Shown one piece after another: positions 48,110 through 56,735 of a stretch of DNA of 61,608 nt. Source of the stretch: Clostridia bacterium (GTDB lineage Bacteria; Bacillota; Clostridia; UBA1381); NCBI GenBank assembly GCA_017621875.1, contig JAGASE010000004.1:1-61608 (forward strand), in the 5' to 3' direction. The notes under the pieces are model-generated. The model searched no databases. It was not told the origin of the DNA and saw only the letters and a program-made list of their open reading frames with translations. Every line of letters starts with the position of its first letter. Within the stretch, counting starts at the first letter, position 1. A program made the translations under genes and the position numbers.

Positions 48110-49459
48110 TTGATTATTATAATTCCCGTTAAAAAAAATCACGAATATACAGTTGAAATAGAGACGCTCTCCTCCGAAGGCAGCGGCATTGCAAGAGTTG
48201 AGGGTTACACGCTGTTTGTTGCCGGAGCACTTGCAGGCGACACGGCAAGAGTGCTATGCACAAAGCTTAACAAAAATTACGGCTTTGCAAGGCTTGTTAA
48301 GCTTATCTCGCCCTCCCCTGTCCGCACAAGCCCGGAATGTGCGACATTTTCAGACTGCGGCGGCTGTCAGCTTATGCATATGTCATATGAGGGTCAGCTT
48401 GAATTTAAACGTCAAACCGTCCGCGATGCACTCAAGCGGATAGGCGGAATCTCCTTGGAGCCTGATATAATCGGCATGGAAACACCCTTTCGTTACCGCA
48501 ATAAAATGGTGTTCCCAATCGGCAAGGGCGGCAGCTGGGGCTTTTACCGCGAGCGTAGTCACGAGGTTATATGCTTAAAGGATTGCCTTTTGGGAGACAG
48601 TTTAAACCATGAAATTATGAACACCGTATCGGAGCATATAAAAAAATACAATATATCGGTATACAATGAGCTTGAGCATATGGGCAGCATCCGACGAGTA
48701 TTTATAAGAAGCTCCCGCGATGAATTTATGGTTGTTATCTCCGCAAATGCAGATGATATCCCGCACAAAAATGAGCTGATAAAAAGTATTACAGCAATCT
48801 CTCCCAAGATAACGAGCATTATTTTAAACGTCAACAAAAAGCGTACCAATCTCGTGCTTGGCGATAAAAATATTACCCTTTGGGGCAAGGATAAGCTGAC
48901 AGATACACTCTGCGGTCTTGACTATGAAATATCTCCGCACAGCTTTTTCCAGGTAAATCCGATTCAGACCGAAAAGCTTTACAGCACCGCAATATCCTTT
49001 GCGGATATTTCAAATCAGGACACAGTTATGGATATATACTGCGGCATCGGCACAATTTCGCTTACCGCAGCAAAGCACGCAAAAGCGGTTATCGGAATTG
49101 AGATTGTTCCGCAGGCAATAGAGGACGCAAAGAAAAATGCCGCACTCAACGGCATTGAAAACGCAGAATTTTTCTGTTCTGCCGCCGAGGATATCGTTCC
49201 GCACCTTATTGAAAAAAAGACCACGCCGGATATTGTAATTCTCGACCCGCCGCGAAAGGGCAGCGATGAAAAGACGCTTTCCGCAATCGTCTCGGCAAAG
49301 CCAAAGCGTATTGTTTATGTGTCCTGCAATCCCGCAACGCTTGCACGTGACGCAAAGTTCCTCACTGAAAACGGCTATATAGCCGTAAAAGCCACCGCAG
49401 TAGATATGTTTCCGCACACCACACACGTCGAGACGGTTATGCTATTAATAAAGGAATGA
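48110..49459 (+). CDS. 23S rRNA (uracil-5-)-methyltransferase, RumA/RlmD family
   Basis: SAM-dependent methyltransferase that forms 5-methyluridine in 23S rRNA. Starts with a TRAM domain (YTVEIETLSSEGSGIARVEG), then the Fe-S cysteines CATFSDCGGCQ, the SAM loop MDIYCGIGTISL, the DPPRKG motif and catalytic YVSCNPATLARD. The start is unclear: the only standard codon is a TTG at 48110 that overlaps AAAGGA; in-frame ATT/ATA codons at 48116-48122 have better spacing, so an unusual start is possible. The next gene begins at its stop codon. Confidence 0.93.
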   Translation: MIIIIPVKKNHEYTVEIETLSSEGSGIARVEGYTLFVAGALAGDTARVLCTKLNKNYGFARLVKLISPSPVRTSPECATFSDCGGCQLMHMSYEGQLEFKRQTVRDALKRIGGISLEPDIIGMETPFRYRNKMVFPIGKGGSWGFYRERSHEVICLKDCLLGDSLNHEIMNTVSEHIKKYNISVYNELEHMGSIRRVFIRSSRDEFMVVISANADDIPHKNELIKSITAISPKITSIILNVNKKRTNLVLGDKNITLWGKDKLTDTLCGLDYEISPHSFFQVNPIQTEKLYSTAISFADISNQDTVMDIYCGIGTISLTAAKHAKAVIGIEIVPQAIEDAKKNAALNGIENAEFFCSAAEDIVPHLIEKKTTPDIVILDPPRKGSDEKTLSAIVSAKPKRIVYVSCNPATLARDAKFLTENGYIAVKATAVDMFPHTTHVETVMLLIKE

Positions 49460-49464
49460 GCAGA

Positions 49465-50055
49465 ATGAAGAAAATCAAATACATTCTTATATCTCTTTTA
49501 GCAGTTTTGCTGATTTACATATCAGCGAACATTTTTTCCATATGTCAATATGCAAAAATCAACAAGACACAGCCTGCCGCAGTTGCAATCATTCTCGGTG
49601 CCGCTGCTTATGACGGTAATCCGTCTCCCGTATTTGAAGAACGCATCAAGCACAGTATTAGATTATACAAAGACGGATATGTTAAAAAGTTGATATTTAC
49701 AGGCGGATATAGCAACAACAATGTTATGTCTGAAGCTGAAACTGCAAAAAAATATGCTGAAGAAAACGGTGTTCCACATTATGATATATTAACAGAAAAT
49801 AGGTCAAAAATAACACAAGAAAATCTCAGATTCGCTTACGAGATTATGAAAGAAAATAATTTAAAAACAGCTCTTATTGTAAGCGATCCTCTTCATATGA
49901 AACGTGCGATGCTTCTTGCAGAGGGCATAGGTATAACTGCTTTTTCCTCTCCAACTGAGACAACAAAATATCAAACAATAAAAACAAAACTTCCCTTTTT
50001 AGCAAGGGAAACATTCTTTTACATCGGATATAAAATATATAAAATCATATCGTAA
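49465..50055 (+). CDS. YdcF/SanA-like DUF218 membrane protein
   Basis: About 196 residues: an N-terminal membrane helix (about 5-27) and a DUF218 domain with AAVAIILGAAAYDGNPSPV, the LIFTGGYS strand and the conserved ENRSKITQEN turn. SanA/ElyC homologues act in cell-envelope stability, but the enzymatic activity is unknown. The ATG at 49465 is eight bases after AAAGGA; an ATG at 49456 overlapping the upstream stop (ATGA) is also possible. Translationally coupled to the rRNA methyltransferase. Confidence 0.86.
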   Translation: MKKIKYILISLLAVLLIYISANIFSICQYAKINKTQPAAVAIILGAAAYDGNPSPVFEERIKHSIRLYKDGYVKKLIFTGGYSNNNVMSEAETAKKYAEENGVPHYDILTENRSKITQENLRFAYEIMKENNLKTALIVSDPLHMKRAMLLAEGIGITAFSSPTETTKYQTIKTKLPFLARETFFYIGYKIYKIIS

Positions 50056-50061
50056 GCATAC

Positions 50062-50091
50062 AAAAAACGGAGTGATCTCACTCCGTTTTTT
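50062..50091. terminator. Bidirectional terminator
   Basis: A 14-bp palindromic stem with A/T tracts on both sides, between the YdcF-like gene and the convergent PurF-like gene. Confidence 0.9.
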
Positions 50092-50097
50092 AAATTC

Positions 50098-51522
50098 TTA
50101 TTCCTTGCCGTCCCAGCAATATGTGCAGAGCTTACAGCGGTCGATGCCGATAGCCTCGATAATGCCGTCCAGCGACTGAAATTCCAGCGACTTAAAGTTA
50201 AGCTTTTCGCACATAGCCGCACGCATTTTTTTGCCGCGTTCGGTTTTTGTATCGCTGTATTCCTCCAGGTGATTAAAACCCTCCTCGCCCTCAAGCTCCA
50301 TGATAATTCTTCTTGTTATCAGCTCCATATCGTTTGTAGCACGTGAAAAATTCAGATATTTACAGCTATACATAATCGGCGGACAAGCAGAACGCATATG
50401 CACTGCCGCAGCACCGTTTTCATACAGAAAATCAACTGTTTTCTTAATCTGCGTTCCACGCACGATAGAATCGTCCACAAACAGCAAATTTTTATCTACA
50501 ATCAAATCATGTATAGGAATTTGCTTCATTTTTGCAACCTTATTACGCTCGTCCTGATGTGTAGGAGTGAAGCTTCTTGCCCACGTCGGCGTATATTTAA
50601 TAAACGGACGTGCAAAAGGCACACCGCTCTTGTTTGCATAGCCTATAGCATGAGGCGTTCCCGAATCCGGCACACCGCATATATACTCAACGCCCTCGGC
50701 ATTTTTAGCCTCTTCGTCGTTTCGTGCCATTATCTCGCCGTTTCGACAACGCATAACCTCGACATTTACACCTTCATAGGTAGACGTAGGATAGCCGTAA
50801 TACGACCAAAGGAAGGAGCATATTTTCATTTCTCCTCCACCCTTGGCAAGCTGCGTTATGCCATCTGCATTAATTTCCACAATCTCGCCCGGTGCAAGCT
50901 CAAGAGTAAGCTCATAACCCAGTTTTTGTGCCGCAAAGGATTCAAAGGTTACGCAATATCCGTCTTCACTTTTTCCAACCATAACCGGCAGACGACCCAC
51001 GCGGTCACGTGCAGCAATCAGGTTTCCGTCGTCCTTCAAAATTAAAATGGAGGCTGTGCCGTCAACTGATTTTTGTGCAAACTTAATGCCTTCGGTAAAG
51101 TTTTCCTTTTGATTTATAAGTGCCGCAACAAGCTCAGTTGAGTTTACAACTCCGCCCGTCATTGCGTCAAAATGACCACAATATGTTGACAAATATTTTT
51201 CTATCAGTTCCTCGGCATTATTTATAACACCAATCATGCATATAGCATAAGTTCCGAGCCTTGAACGAACAAGCTTCGGCTGCGGGTCATAATCGCTTAT
51301 GCAGCCAATCGCAGACGTGCCGCACATTTCGTCAAAAACATGGTCAAACTTAGTTCTGAACGGAGAATTTTCTATATTGTGAATCTCCTTCTGTAATCCG
51401 ATTTTTTCATCATAAGCTGCCATTCCGCCGCGGCGTGTACCAAGATGCGAATGGTAATCGGTACCGAAAAATACGTCCGATATTACGCTGCGTTTACTTA
51501 CTGCACCAAAAAATCCTCCCAT
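50098..51522 (-). CDS. PurF-like amidophosphoribosyltransferase lacking the catalytic Cys
   Basis: A 474-residue homologue of glutamine PRPP amidotransferase, the first step of purine synthesis. The C-terminal phosphoribosyltransferase half is intact (LLFVDDSIVRGTQIKKTV, and a CKLCTYCWDG end like the Fe-S ligands of Bacillus PurF). The N-terminal glutaminase starts MGGFFGAV instead of the (M)CGIxG needed for the Ntn Cys nucleophile, so glutamine hydrolysis should be lost. No other N-terminal Cys occurs within 65 residues. It may use free ammonia, be a regulatory paralogue, or act on another substrate. No purine genes flank it. GGAGG is well spaced before the ATG. Confidence 0.85.
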   Translation of the reverse strand: MGGFFGAVSKRSVISDVFFGTDYHSHLGTRRGGMAAYDEKIGLQKEIHNIENSPFRTKFDHVFDEMCGTSAIGCISDYDPQPKLVRSRLGTYAICMIGVINNAEELIEKYLSTYCGHFDAMTGGVVNSTELVAALINQKENFTEGIKFAQKSVDGTASILILKDDGNLIAARDRVGRLPVMVGKSEDGYCVTFESFAAQKLGYELTLELAPGEIVEINADGITQLAKGGGEMKICSFLWSYYGYPTSTYEGVNVEVMRCRNGEIMARNDEEAKNAEGVEYICGVPDSGTPHAIGYANKSGVPFARPFIKYTPTWARSFTPTHQDERNKVAKMKQIPIHDLIVDKNLLFVDDSIVRGTQIKKTVDFLYENGAAAVHMRSACPPIMYSCKYLNFSRATNDMELITRRIIMELEGEEGFNHLEEYSDTKTERGKKMRAAMCEKLNFKSLEFQSLDGIIEAIGIDRCKLCTYCWDGKE

Positions 51523-51552
51523 AGTCTCTACCTCCGGCTAAAATATACCTTT

Positions 51553-51581
51553 ATTGTACCATATTTAAAAAAACAGGTCAA
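51553..51581 (-). promoter_or_regulatory. Promoter of the PurF-like gene
   Basis: Minus-strand TTGACC (51576-51581), 17 bases, TACAAT (51553-51558). No purine or PRPP riboswitch is seen in the 30-base leader. Confidence 0.75.
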
Positions 51582-51653
51582 TAACCATAAAATAATACTG
51601 TCAAATTGCAAAAAACGCTTATCAAAAATCCTCAATTTATTGTTTCCTTCGAC

Positions 51654-51688
51654 AAAAATCACTCCCTTGCAGCAAGGGAGTGATTTTT
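51654..51688 (-). terminator. Terminator of pyk
   Basis: A 17-bp perfect stem (51654-51670 with 51672-51688) ending in T-tracts on either strand, immediately after the pyk stop. Confidence 0.93.
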
Positions 51689-53101
51689 CTAAATATTCGC
51701 AATCTTAATTATATTTGTATTCCCCGATTTCCCCTCGGCTTTGCCGCCTGTCATAACAATGCTGTCGCCCTCTTTAAGACCAAGCACCTCTTTTGCCTTA
51801 ACGCAGGCATGATAAAACATCACGTCGGTTGAATCAAACCGCTCGCTCAAAACCGGCGTAACGCCCCATGAAAGGGACAGCTTATACCAAACCTTTTTGT
51901 TTATCGCCATGCCCACAATATCAACAGGAGCACGAAAACGCGACACCATGCGGACTGTCATACCCGAAATTGAGCTTACAACAATTCCTTTCGCACCGAT
52001 ATCAATCGCCATTCCGCAGGTCGCATGAGAAATTGCGTCCAGCTGATTTTTAATTTTAAAGTCAGCTGAGCGGAAGCGTTTACCATAATGAATATGTGCC
52101 TCGGTTTCCTCCACAATGCGTGCCATTGTCCGCACCGTCTCAACAGGATATTTTCCTGCCGCAGACTCTCCCGAAAGCATAACCACGCTCGTTCCGTCAT
52201 AAACCGCATTAGCTACGTCGGAGATTTCCGCTCTTGTCGGACGTGGATTATAAATCATGGACTCTAACATTTCGGTTGCGGTAATTACACGTTTTCCGAG
52301 CATTCTGCACTTTGTAATCAAATATTTCTGAATAGACGGAAGCTCCGCAAACGGCACTTCAACACCCAAATCGCCTCTGGCAATCATAATTCCGTCACAT
52401 TCCTCGCAAATTTCCTCAATATGGTCAACACCGTTGCGGTTTTCGATTTTAGCAATCAAGTCAATATGCTTGCCGCCGTTTTCGTCCAAAAACACACGCA
52501 TGGAATGAATATCCTCTCTGCTTGACACGAAGGACGCCGCAACAAAATCAACGTCCTGCTCTATTCCGAACAGCAAGTCCTCTTTATCCTGCTCGCTCAA
52601 AAAAACCTGATTTAAAACCTTGTTTGGAAAGCTCATGCTCTTACGGTTAGAAAGCTCTCCGCCGACAACAACTCTGCAAATAGCGTCGGTTTCGGTTTTC
52701 TCAATCACCTCAAAAATTACCAGACCGTTATTAACCTGCACACAGTCGCCAAGCTGCAAATCATTAACCAACCCTGAATAACTCACCGACACACGGGTTT
52801 CATCGCCCTCAATATCCTCAGTAGTAAAGCTGAAAGTATCGCCGTCCTTTACAGTAACCTTGTCGTTTTTAAAGGTTTTTATACGATATTCCGGACCCTT
52901 TGTGTCCAACATTATCGCAATAGGAAGATTCAGTTTTTCGCGAACTCTTTTAATCATTTCTATCTTTTCGCGGTGTTCTTCGTGCGTTCCATGTGAAAAG
53001 TTCAGTCTTGCAACATTCAGTCCCGCCTTGCACATCTCGGTAAAAACCGCCTCATCACTGCTTGCAGGTCCGATTGTGCATATAATTTTTGTTTTTCTCA
53101 T
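51689..53101 (-). CDS. pyk: Pyruvate kinase
   Basis: Glycolytic enzyme making pyruvate and ATP from phosphoenolpyruvate. The 470 residues hold RKTKIICTIGPASSD at the start, MLDTKGPEYRI, the catalytic lysine in DLIAKIENRNG, and MIARGDLGVEVP. It lacks the extra C-terminal PEP-utiliser domain found in Bacillus pyruvate kinase. The ATG at 53101 is eight bases after AGAAGG; the ATG six bases upstream is too close. Confidence 0.97.
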   Translation of the reverse strand: MRKTKIICTIGPASSDEAVFTEMCKAGLNVARLNFSHGTHEEHREKIEMIKRVREKLNLPIAIMLDTKGPEYRIKTFKNDKVTVKDGDTFSFTTEDIEGDETRVSVSYSGLVNDLQLGDCVQVNNGLVIFEVIEKTETDAICRVVVGGELSNRKSMSFPNKVLNQVFLSEQDKEDLLFGIEQDVDFVAASFVSSREDIHSMRVFLDENGGKHIDLIAKIENRNGVDHIEEICEECDGIMIARGDLGVEVPFAELPSIQKYLITKCRMLGKRVITATEMLESMIYNPRPTRAEISDVANAVYDGTSVVMLSGESAAGKYPVETVRTMARIVEETEAHIHYGKRFRSADFKIKNQLDAISHATCGMAIDIGAKGIVVSSISGMTVRMVSRFRAPVDIVGMAINKKVWYKLSLSWGVTPVLSERFDSTDVMFYHACVKAKEVLGLKEGDSIVMTGGKAEGKSGNTNIIKIANI

Positions 53102-53192
53102 TTTCATTGCCTTCTTTGCTGATAAAATAGCTTATTGCAGACCGCCTGCAAAAAAAGCTTGATATAAATTTCTCAAAATTATACCATTATAC

Positions 53193-53221
53193 AGTATATC
53201 ACAAAAAACCAATTTTGTAAA
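53193..53221 (-). promoter_or_regulatory. Promoter of pyk
   Basis: Minus-strand TTTACA (53216-53221), 17 bases, TATACT (53193-53198). Confidence 0.6.
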
Positions 53222-53242
53222 TATATTACCCACCAAATATAC

Positions 53243-53273
53243 AAAAAGAGTGCCAATCATATCATCGGCACTC
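53243..53273 (-). terminator. Terminator of the arginine operon
   Basis: A 7-bp GC-rich stem (53248-53254 with 53267-53273) with more pairs after a mismatch and a five-T run on the minus strand, 17 bases after argF. Confidence 0.85.
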
Positions 53274-53289
53274 ATAAAACACATAAATT

Positions 53290-54195
53290 TTAATCCTTCA
53301 TCACCATTACCAGAACTGCTTTTTGAGCGTGCAGACGGTTTTCCGCTTCGTCGAAAATTTCATCTGCATGCTTTTCAAAGGTTTCTGCGGTAATCTCCTC
53401 ACCGCGGTGTGCCGGCAGACAATGCAGAACCATTGCACCGTCATTTGCCAAAGCCATAAGCTCCTCGTTAACCTGATATCCGGCAAAAATTTTCTTACGC
53501 TCCTCTGCTTCTGCCTCCTGCCCCATCGAAGCCCAAACATCGGTGTAAACCACGTCTGCTCCGGTTGCTGCCGCCTTTATGTCCGAGGTACATACAAAAT
53601 CACCGTTTTTCTCTGCCCATGCCATGATTTCCGCATCCGGCTTATTGGTTTCGGGACAAGCTATTGCAACGCTCATTCCCGACTTGATGCAGCCTACGAT
53701 AAGCGAATTTGCCATGTTATTTCCGTCGCCGACAAAGCACAGCTTAAGTCCCTGCAGCTTGCCCTTATGCTCGCGGATTGTTAAAAGGTCGGCAAGCACC
53801 TGACATGGGTGTGCATAATCGGTAAGTCCGTTGATTACAGGTATACTTCCGTATTTTGCCAGGTCCTCAACCTCTGCTTGGTCAAAGGTACGAATCATAA
53901 TTGCGTCTATAAAGCGTGACAGCACACGAGCCGTATCCTCAACCGGCTCTCCTCTGCCTATCTGCAGGTCATTTGAGCTTAAAAACATCGGATTTCCGCC
54001 AAGCTCATACATTCCCACCTCAAAGGAAACACGCGTACGGGTTGACGCTTTTTCAAAAATCATACCCAGCGATTTTCCTGCTAAGTGCTTATGTTCAATT
54101 CCGTTTTTCTTTTCATATTTGAGCTGATCGGCAAGATTTAATATTTCTACAATTTCCTCGCTTGTCAAATCAGACAGCTTTAATAAATGCTTCAT
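53290..54195 (-). CDS. argF: Ornithine carbamoyltransferase
   Basis: Joins carbamoyl phosphate and ornithine into citrulline. The 301 residues include the carbamoyl-phosphate loop STRTRVSFEVG (about 52-62), the HPCQVLADL motif and the ornithine-site LHCLPAHRGEE near residue 265. An AAGGAGG site precedes the ATG and the start overlaps the argD stop by four bases. Last gene of the arginine operon; argG, argH and carAB are not in the window. Confidence 0.96.
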   Translation of the reverse strand: MKHLLKLSDLTSEEIVEILNLADQLKYEKKNGIEHKHLAGKSLGMIFEKASTRTRVSFEVGMYELGGNPMFLSSNDLQIGRGEPVEDTARVLSRFIDAIMIRTFDQAEVEDLAKYGSIPVINGLTDYAHPCQVLADLLTIREHKGKLQGLKLCFVGDGNNMANSLIVGCIKSGMSVAIACPETNKPDAEIMAWAEKNGDFVCTSDIKAAATGADVVYTDVWASMGQEAEAEERKKIFAGYQVNEELMALANDGAMVLHCLPAHRGEEITAETFEKHADEIFDEAENRLHAQKAVLVMVMKD

Positions 54196-55349
54196 TTTTC
54201 TATAACCTCCTTAAGAATTTTAAGACCTTTTTCAAGCTCCTCATTCGTTATATTGAGTGCCGGCAGAAGACGTACCTTCGTTTTTGCCGTAAGCACCAAA
54301 AGTCCCTTTTTAAGACATTCCTTCACAATATCCGCAGCAGGCTTTTCGGTTTCAACGCCGAGCATAAGTCCCATTCCGCTGACCGATTTAACGCCGTTGA
54401 TTTTCGTAAGCTCGGCTTTTAAATATTCGCTCTTTTTTGTAACCTCTGCTAAAAATTCATCGTCCAGTCGTTCGATGTTGCTTATTGCCGCTGCCGCACA
54501 AACAGGATTTGCACCGAAGGTAGAGCCATGTGTTCCTGCTGTGAGCGTATCCTGAACGCGTTCACCGAGAAGGGTTGCACCCATCGGCAAGCCGCCGGCT
54601 AAGCCCTTTGCTGTTGAAACGATATCAGGCGTAAGTCCCAACTTCATATACGAATATAATGCTCCGCTGCGTCCGTTGCCCGTCTGCACCTCATCCACGA
54701 TAAGCAGAATATCATTTTCGGTCGTGATTTTCTCAATCGCCGCAAGGAACTCCTCGCCAAGTACATTAACGCCGCCCTCGCCCTGCACAGTTTCAATCAT
54801 AATCGCTGCAGTCTTATCCGAAATTGCACCAAAAAGTGCGTCGCAGTCGTTTGCAGGAACGTGCAAAAAGCCCTCGGTAAACGGAGTGAAATTCTTATGA
54901 AAAACCTCCTGTCCTGTTGCGGACAGTGTAGTTATAGTTCGTCCATGAAAGCTGTTTTCCAGTGTGATAATCACGTTCTTTTCGGGATTTATGTCGGTTC
55001 CGTACTTACGTGCTGCCTTTATGGCACACTCATTCGCCTCCGCTCCCGAATTTGAGAAAAACACCTTTTTCATTCCTGTACGCTTGCAGAGCATTTCCGC
55101 CAAAATCGCACCGTTTTCGTTATAATATAAATTTGAGGTATGCTGAATTTTATCCAGCTGCCGGATTATCGCCTGTTTCCAGACATCATCGCTTGCACCG
55201 AAGGTGTTTACTGCAATTCCGCTGCCGAAATCTATGTATTCCTTTCCGTCCTCGTCATACAAGGTACTGCCCTTACCGCTGTTTATCACGGCGTCAAACC
55301 TTGCATAAGTGCCGGCAACGTAGGTTTTGTCCAGTTCTTTAGTGTTCAT
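54192..55349 (-). CDS. argD: Acetylornithine aminotransferase
   Basis: PLP class III aminotransferase converting N-acetylglutamate semialdehyde to N-acetylornithine. The 385 residues show LLIVDEVQTGNGRSG, the PLP lysine in STAKGLAGGLPMGA, and HGSTFGANPVCAAAA. An AAAGGAAAG site precedes the ATG. Translationally coupled to argF but separated from argB by two leucine-rich-repeat genes. Confidence 0.96.
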   Translation of the reverse strand: MNTKELDKTYVAGTYARFDAVINSGKGSTLYDEDGKEYIDFGSGIAVNTFGASDDVWKQAIIRQLDKIQHTSNLYYNENGAILAEMLCKRTGMKKVFFSNSGAEANECAIKAARKYGTDINPEKNVIITLENSFHGRTITTLSATGQEVFHKNFTPFTEGFLHVPANDCDALFGAISDKTAAIMIETVQGEGGVNVLGEEFLAAIEKITTENDILLIVDEVQTGNGRSGALYSYMKLGLTPDIVSTAKGLAGGLPMGATLLGERVQDTLTAGTHGSTFGANPVCAAAAISNIERLDDEFLAEVTKKSEYLKAELTKINGVKSVSGMGLMLGVETEKPAADIVKECLKKGLLVLTAKTKVRLLPALNITNEELEKGLKILKEVIEK

Positions 55350-55390
55350 TGCTCTTTCCTTTCAAATACCTTTATCAATATCAATTATTC

Positions 55391-55990
55391 TTACAGGCAT
55401 CTTGTAAAATGGTCATTAAATCCACCGTCATGTACGCCTTCATAACATGTTATTTCCACCTTGGTCAAGCTGCCACAGTCACCAAATGCCATTTCTTCAA
55501 GTACATAAAGGTGCAATGCTTTTATTTTCAGCAAATTCTTACAGTGCATGAAACAACGAGTCGGAACAACACCGATGTTAGAATATTTTACAACCTCCAA
55601 TGCACTGCAATCCTCGAAGGCACTTCTTCCTAAATAAGCACAACAGCACGATAAATCTATACTTTCCAAAGCAGTACCCACAAAAGCCTTTTCACCAATC
55701 CATTTAAGATGTACGGCATTTTCAAATTCGATTTTTTTCAGGCTGCTGCAATTCCAAAAGGCACATTCATTAATATAATTCAACATAGAGCCACTTTCTA
55801 TTTTCACACTTTGCAAAGACGCACATCCGGCAAATGCATAATCCATTATCATTCGCACCGAGGACGGTATAAATATTTCAACAATATTATCATCGTCCGG
55901 ATTCTTTAAAACCTCGCCCAAGACTGTAATGCCTTCCTCTAAATAAACCTTTTCACCGTTTTTGTATAAATAGTATCCTCTTTCTCCCAT
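55391..55990 (-). CDS. BspA-like leucine-rich-repeat protein, copy 1
   Basis: A 199-residue protein with an N-terminal opener (GYYLYKNGEKVYLEEGITVL) and about six BspA-type LRR_5 repeats of the pattern IGEKAFVG-SLESIDLS (about residues 40-185). No signal peptide, transmembrane helix or cell-wall anchor is visible, unlike surface-exposed BspA proteins, so it is likely cytosolic. Its neighbour at 56007 is a clear paralogue with the same opener. The GGGGGA site before the ATG is good. Function unknown; the repeats usually bind proteins. Confidence 0.83.
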   Translation of the reverse strand: MGERGYYLYKNGEKVYLEEGITVLGEVLKNPDDDNIVEIFIPSSVRMIMDYAFAGCASLQSVKIESGSMLNYINECAFWNCSSLKKIEFENAVHLKWIGEKAFVGTALESIDLSCCCAYLGRSAFEDCSALEVVKYSNIGVVPTRCFMHCKNLLKIKALHLYVLEEMAFGDCGSLTKVEITCYEGVHDGGFNDHFTRCL

Positions 55991-56006
55991 TTTAATGTCC
56001 CCCTTT

Positions 56007-56690
56007 TTATAATTTTATAATTTTAATATATTTTTTCTCTGTCATACAGCTTATAAATTCTTCATTTCCGCTGCGATAATATACTTTATGATAATCATCT
56101 CCATCGACTCCGCCATACATATACTCATCGTGAATTTCTATCTTCACCAGGCTGCTGCAGCCTTCAAAAGCATCTGCTCCGATATATGAAATGTCCTCCG
56201 TCTCTACCTTTAATAGATTCTTACAGCCTTTAAAGCAATCATCAGGTATTGATAATCCACCCGGCAGCTTTACAGCCTGCAAATGCACGCAGCCCTTGAA
56301 TATGCCGCGACCTATGCCTTCAAGACTATTCAAATCAGACATATTAGTATATTCCAGTCCCGTAAAGGCAAATGCACAGTAGCCTATCCATTGAAGATTT
56401 TCGGCATTTTCAAATTCAACTGTTTTTAACCTTCCACATCTGAAAAATGCTTCATTTCCGATACATCTTAGCATTGAGTCCTTTGCAATCCTTAGCTTCT
56501 CTAAGGCTGTGAAATCGCAAAATGCTCCCTCCATTATCATCAAAACTGATTTAGGGACAAATATTTCAATAACATTTTCCCTGAGGTAGTCTTTACCCTT
56601 GTCACAGCTAAGCTCTCCCAATACGGTTATGCCTTCCTCTATGTATGCTCTTGAGCCGTCCCTGTAGATAACATATCCTCTTTCTTCCAT
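56007..56690 (-). CDS. BspA-like leucine-rich-repeat protein, copy 2
   Basis: A 227-residue paralogue of the gene at 55391, 16 bases upstream of it: both start with ERGY, a D/NGxxxYxEEGITVLGE block and then the same repeat pattern (IGNEAFFRCGRLKTVEF). The C-terminal end differs, with a Tyr/Asp-rich segment (DEYMYGGVDGDDYHKVYYR). No signal peptide is seen. An AAGGAGATACTG site precedes the ATG. The pair probably arose by duplication and entered the arg operon between argB and argD. Confidence 0.83.
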   Translation of the reverse strand: MEERGYVIYRDGSRAYIEEGITVLGELSCDKGKDYLRENVIEIFVPKSVLMIMEGAFCDFTALEKLRIAKDSMLRCIGNEAFFRCGRLKTVEFENAENLQWIGYCAFAFTGLEYTNMSDLNSLEGIGRGIFKGCVHLQAVKLPGGLSIPDDCFKGCKNLLKVETEDISYIGADAFEGCSSLVKIEIHDEYMYGGVDGDDYHKVYYRSGNEEFISCMTEKKYIKIIKL

Positions 56691-56735
56691 ATTCAGTATC
56701 TCCTTAACAGAAAAGCGGCATTGTCACCGTTCTTA

